DNA of 64,000 bases from Algoriphagus sediminis (GTDB lineage Bacteria > Bacteroidota > Bacteroidia > Cytophagales > Cyclobacteriaceae). The position numbers and the translations under genes were made by a program. Below are positions 63,452-64,000 of this stretch, one piece after another. The notes under the pieces are model-generated. The model made no database searches and was not told the DNA's origin. It was given only the letters and a program-made list of their open reading frames with translations. Every line of letters begins with the position of its first letter. Positions within the stretch are counted from its first letter, which is position 1. The stretch is taken from assembly GCF_030403435.1 (NCBI RefSeq), contig NZ_JAUEPH010000006.1:248001-312000 (forward strand). The letters are read 5' to 3'.

Positions 63452-64000
63452 TCCCCACAGAGAAAGTCAGGAACTGAAGCTGGCCTCGCTGAAAGTCATA
63501 ATTAAAAACTCCTTCATCTGGAAGATAGGTCACGTCTCCTCTGGTAAGGAATTGAATCTCATTGCTGCTTTGATATGTGGCTTTTAACTCAAACTTGACT
63601 CCCTGATCAAAGATTTCAGCTGGAATCTGCAGGCCGGCCCCAACTCGATACGCCAAGGCCCACTGAGTATGATCAGTTCCCGCTTCAAAGGCCTCTTCCT
63701 CGATTGTGGCTCGAATTTTATATCGAGTATATAAGTAATTACCTCCAAACTGAGCTTCGATAAAGGGGGTGAGTTTTGTGTTTACCATTGGTAAGTATCT
63801 CATCACCAGCATTCCAGTTACGATGTTGTTATTCCGGCGAAGTCTCAGTTCATCAGTAAATCCGGGAAATAGGTCGGTCCGTTTTTCCAGCTTGCTTCCG
63901 TAGATGCCATAGCCAAATTCTACCCCAATCTGAATAGGCTTGCTTTCGAATTCATAAAGCATAAATCCGGTCAGAGATGGATAGGTGAAACCACCAACAT
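63426..64000 (-). CDS. Outer-membrane beta-barrel protein, N-terminal part missing (window edge)
   Basis: The minus-strand frame is open to the window end, so the start lies beyond 64000. At least 190 residues are visible. They show barrel-like strands (IQIGVEFGYGIYGSKLEKRT, LTPFIEAQFGGNYLYTRYKIRATI, YRVGAGLQIPAEIF) and end in FSVGIIVYDLFY, a typical terminal aromatic for outer-membrane insertion. It does not look like a TolC-type channel. Its 3' end overlaps the convergent permease gene by 26 bases. Confidence 0.8.
   Translation of the reverse strand, partial: VGGFTYPSLTGFMLYEFESKPIQIGVEFGYGIYGSKLEKRTDLFPGFTDELRLRRNNNIVTGMLVMRYLPMVNTKLTPFIEAQFGGNYLYTRYKIRATIEEEAFEAGTDHTQWALAYRVGAGLQIPAEIFDQGVKFELKATYQSSNEIQFLTRGDVTYLPDEGVFNYDFQRGQLQFLTFSVGIIVYDLFY

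Noticed and set aside
63246..63587. 113-codon plus-strand frame overlapping the end of the second permease
   Set aside because: It runs in another frame of the permease and into the antisense of an outer-membrane protein gene and has no protein-like features.

Overview
The window looks like a chromosomal segment of a Bacteroidota bacterium, most likely a Cytophagales/Cyclobacteriaceae (Algoriphagus-like) species. The signs are promoters of the TTG / TAnnTTTG type, few Shine-Dalgarno sequences, a type IX secretion sorting tail, a TonB receptor followed by a DUF4249 lipoprotein, a DUF4835 protein, and the gene order bamD-rpoZ-coaBC-DUF4835-recN. No rRNA, tRNA, CRISPR array, transposase or phage gene was seen. 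The organism call is an inference from gene content.

Region 1 (1-13966) is the S10-spc-alpha ribosomal supercluster on the + strand. It runs from the 3' end of rplC through rplQ and includes secY, map, infA, rpmJ and rpoA, and it ends at a clear intrinsic terminator. Two genes shorter than 60 residues, rpmD and rpmJ, were found by reading the gaps. Region 2 (14023-19112) holds carA, eno, a DivIC/FtsB-like division protein, a small outer-membrane protein, and a cysE-cysM cysteine-synthesis pair. Region 3 (19123-26359) has a Tat-exported TIM-barrel protein and a four-gene outer-membrane locus (secreted protein, TonB-dependent receptor, DUF4249 lipoprotein, large secreted protein). Region 4 (26363-33779, - strand) encodes an MscS channel, a membrane-anchored beta-propeller protein, malate dehydrogenase, a cyclic-nucleotide-binding protein and TilS.

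Region 5 (33779-42376, + strand) is envelope and housekeeping: an LptA/OstA-like protein, a T9SS cargo protein, bamD, rpoZ, coaBC, a DUF4835 protein, recN and fabI. Region 6 (42443-47696) has an amidohydrolase, an alpha/beta hydrolase, and then a compact detoxification unit: a MarR regulator, YceI, a ring-cleaving dioxygenase (MhqO-like) and a carboxylesterase (MhqD-like). Near-identical 12-bp palindromes lie in front of the regulator and in front of yceI. This parallels the MhqR quinone-stress regulon of Bacillus. SbcC/SbcD follow on the - strand.

Region 7 (52453-56145) is the most unusual part. It contains two tandem cassettes. Each has a long non-coding leader repeat, one or two small secreted cysteine-containing peptides, an intrinsic-terminator-like hairpin, and a beta-propeller-type lipoprotein that starts a few bases after the hairpin. 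The two leaders (about 220 bp) are near-copies of each other. A 34-bp piece of the leader recurs after the second cassette, so each cassette is bounded by direct repeats. One leader carries an 11-base G tract where the other has 5 Gs, which suggests slippage. This is the best candidate for a poorly described system. Region 8 (56146-64000) is an RND efflux operon (lipoprotein adaptor plus two permeases), followed by a convergent outer-membrane protein that runs off the window.
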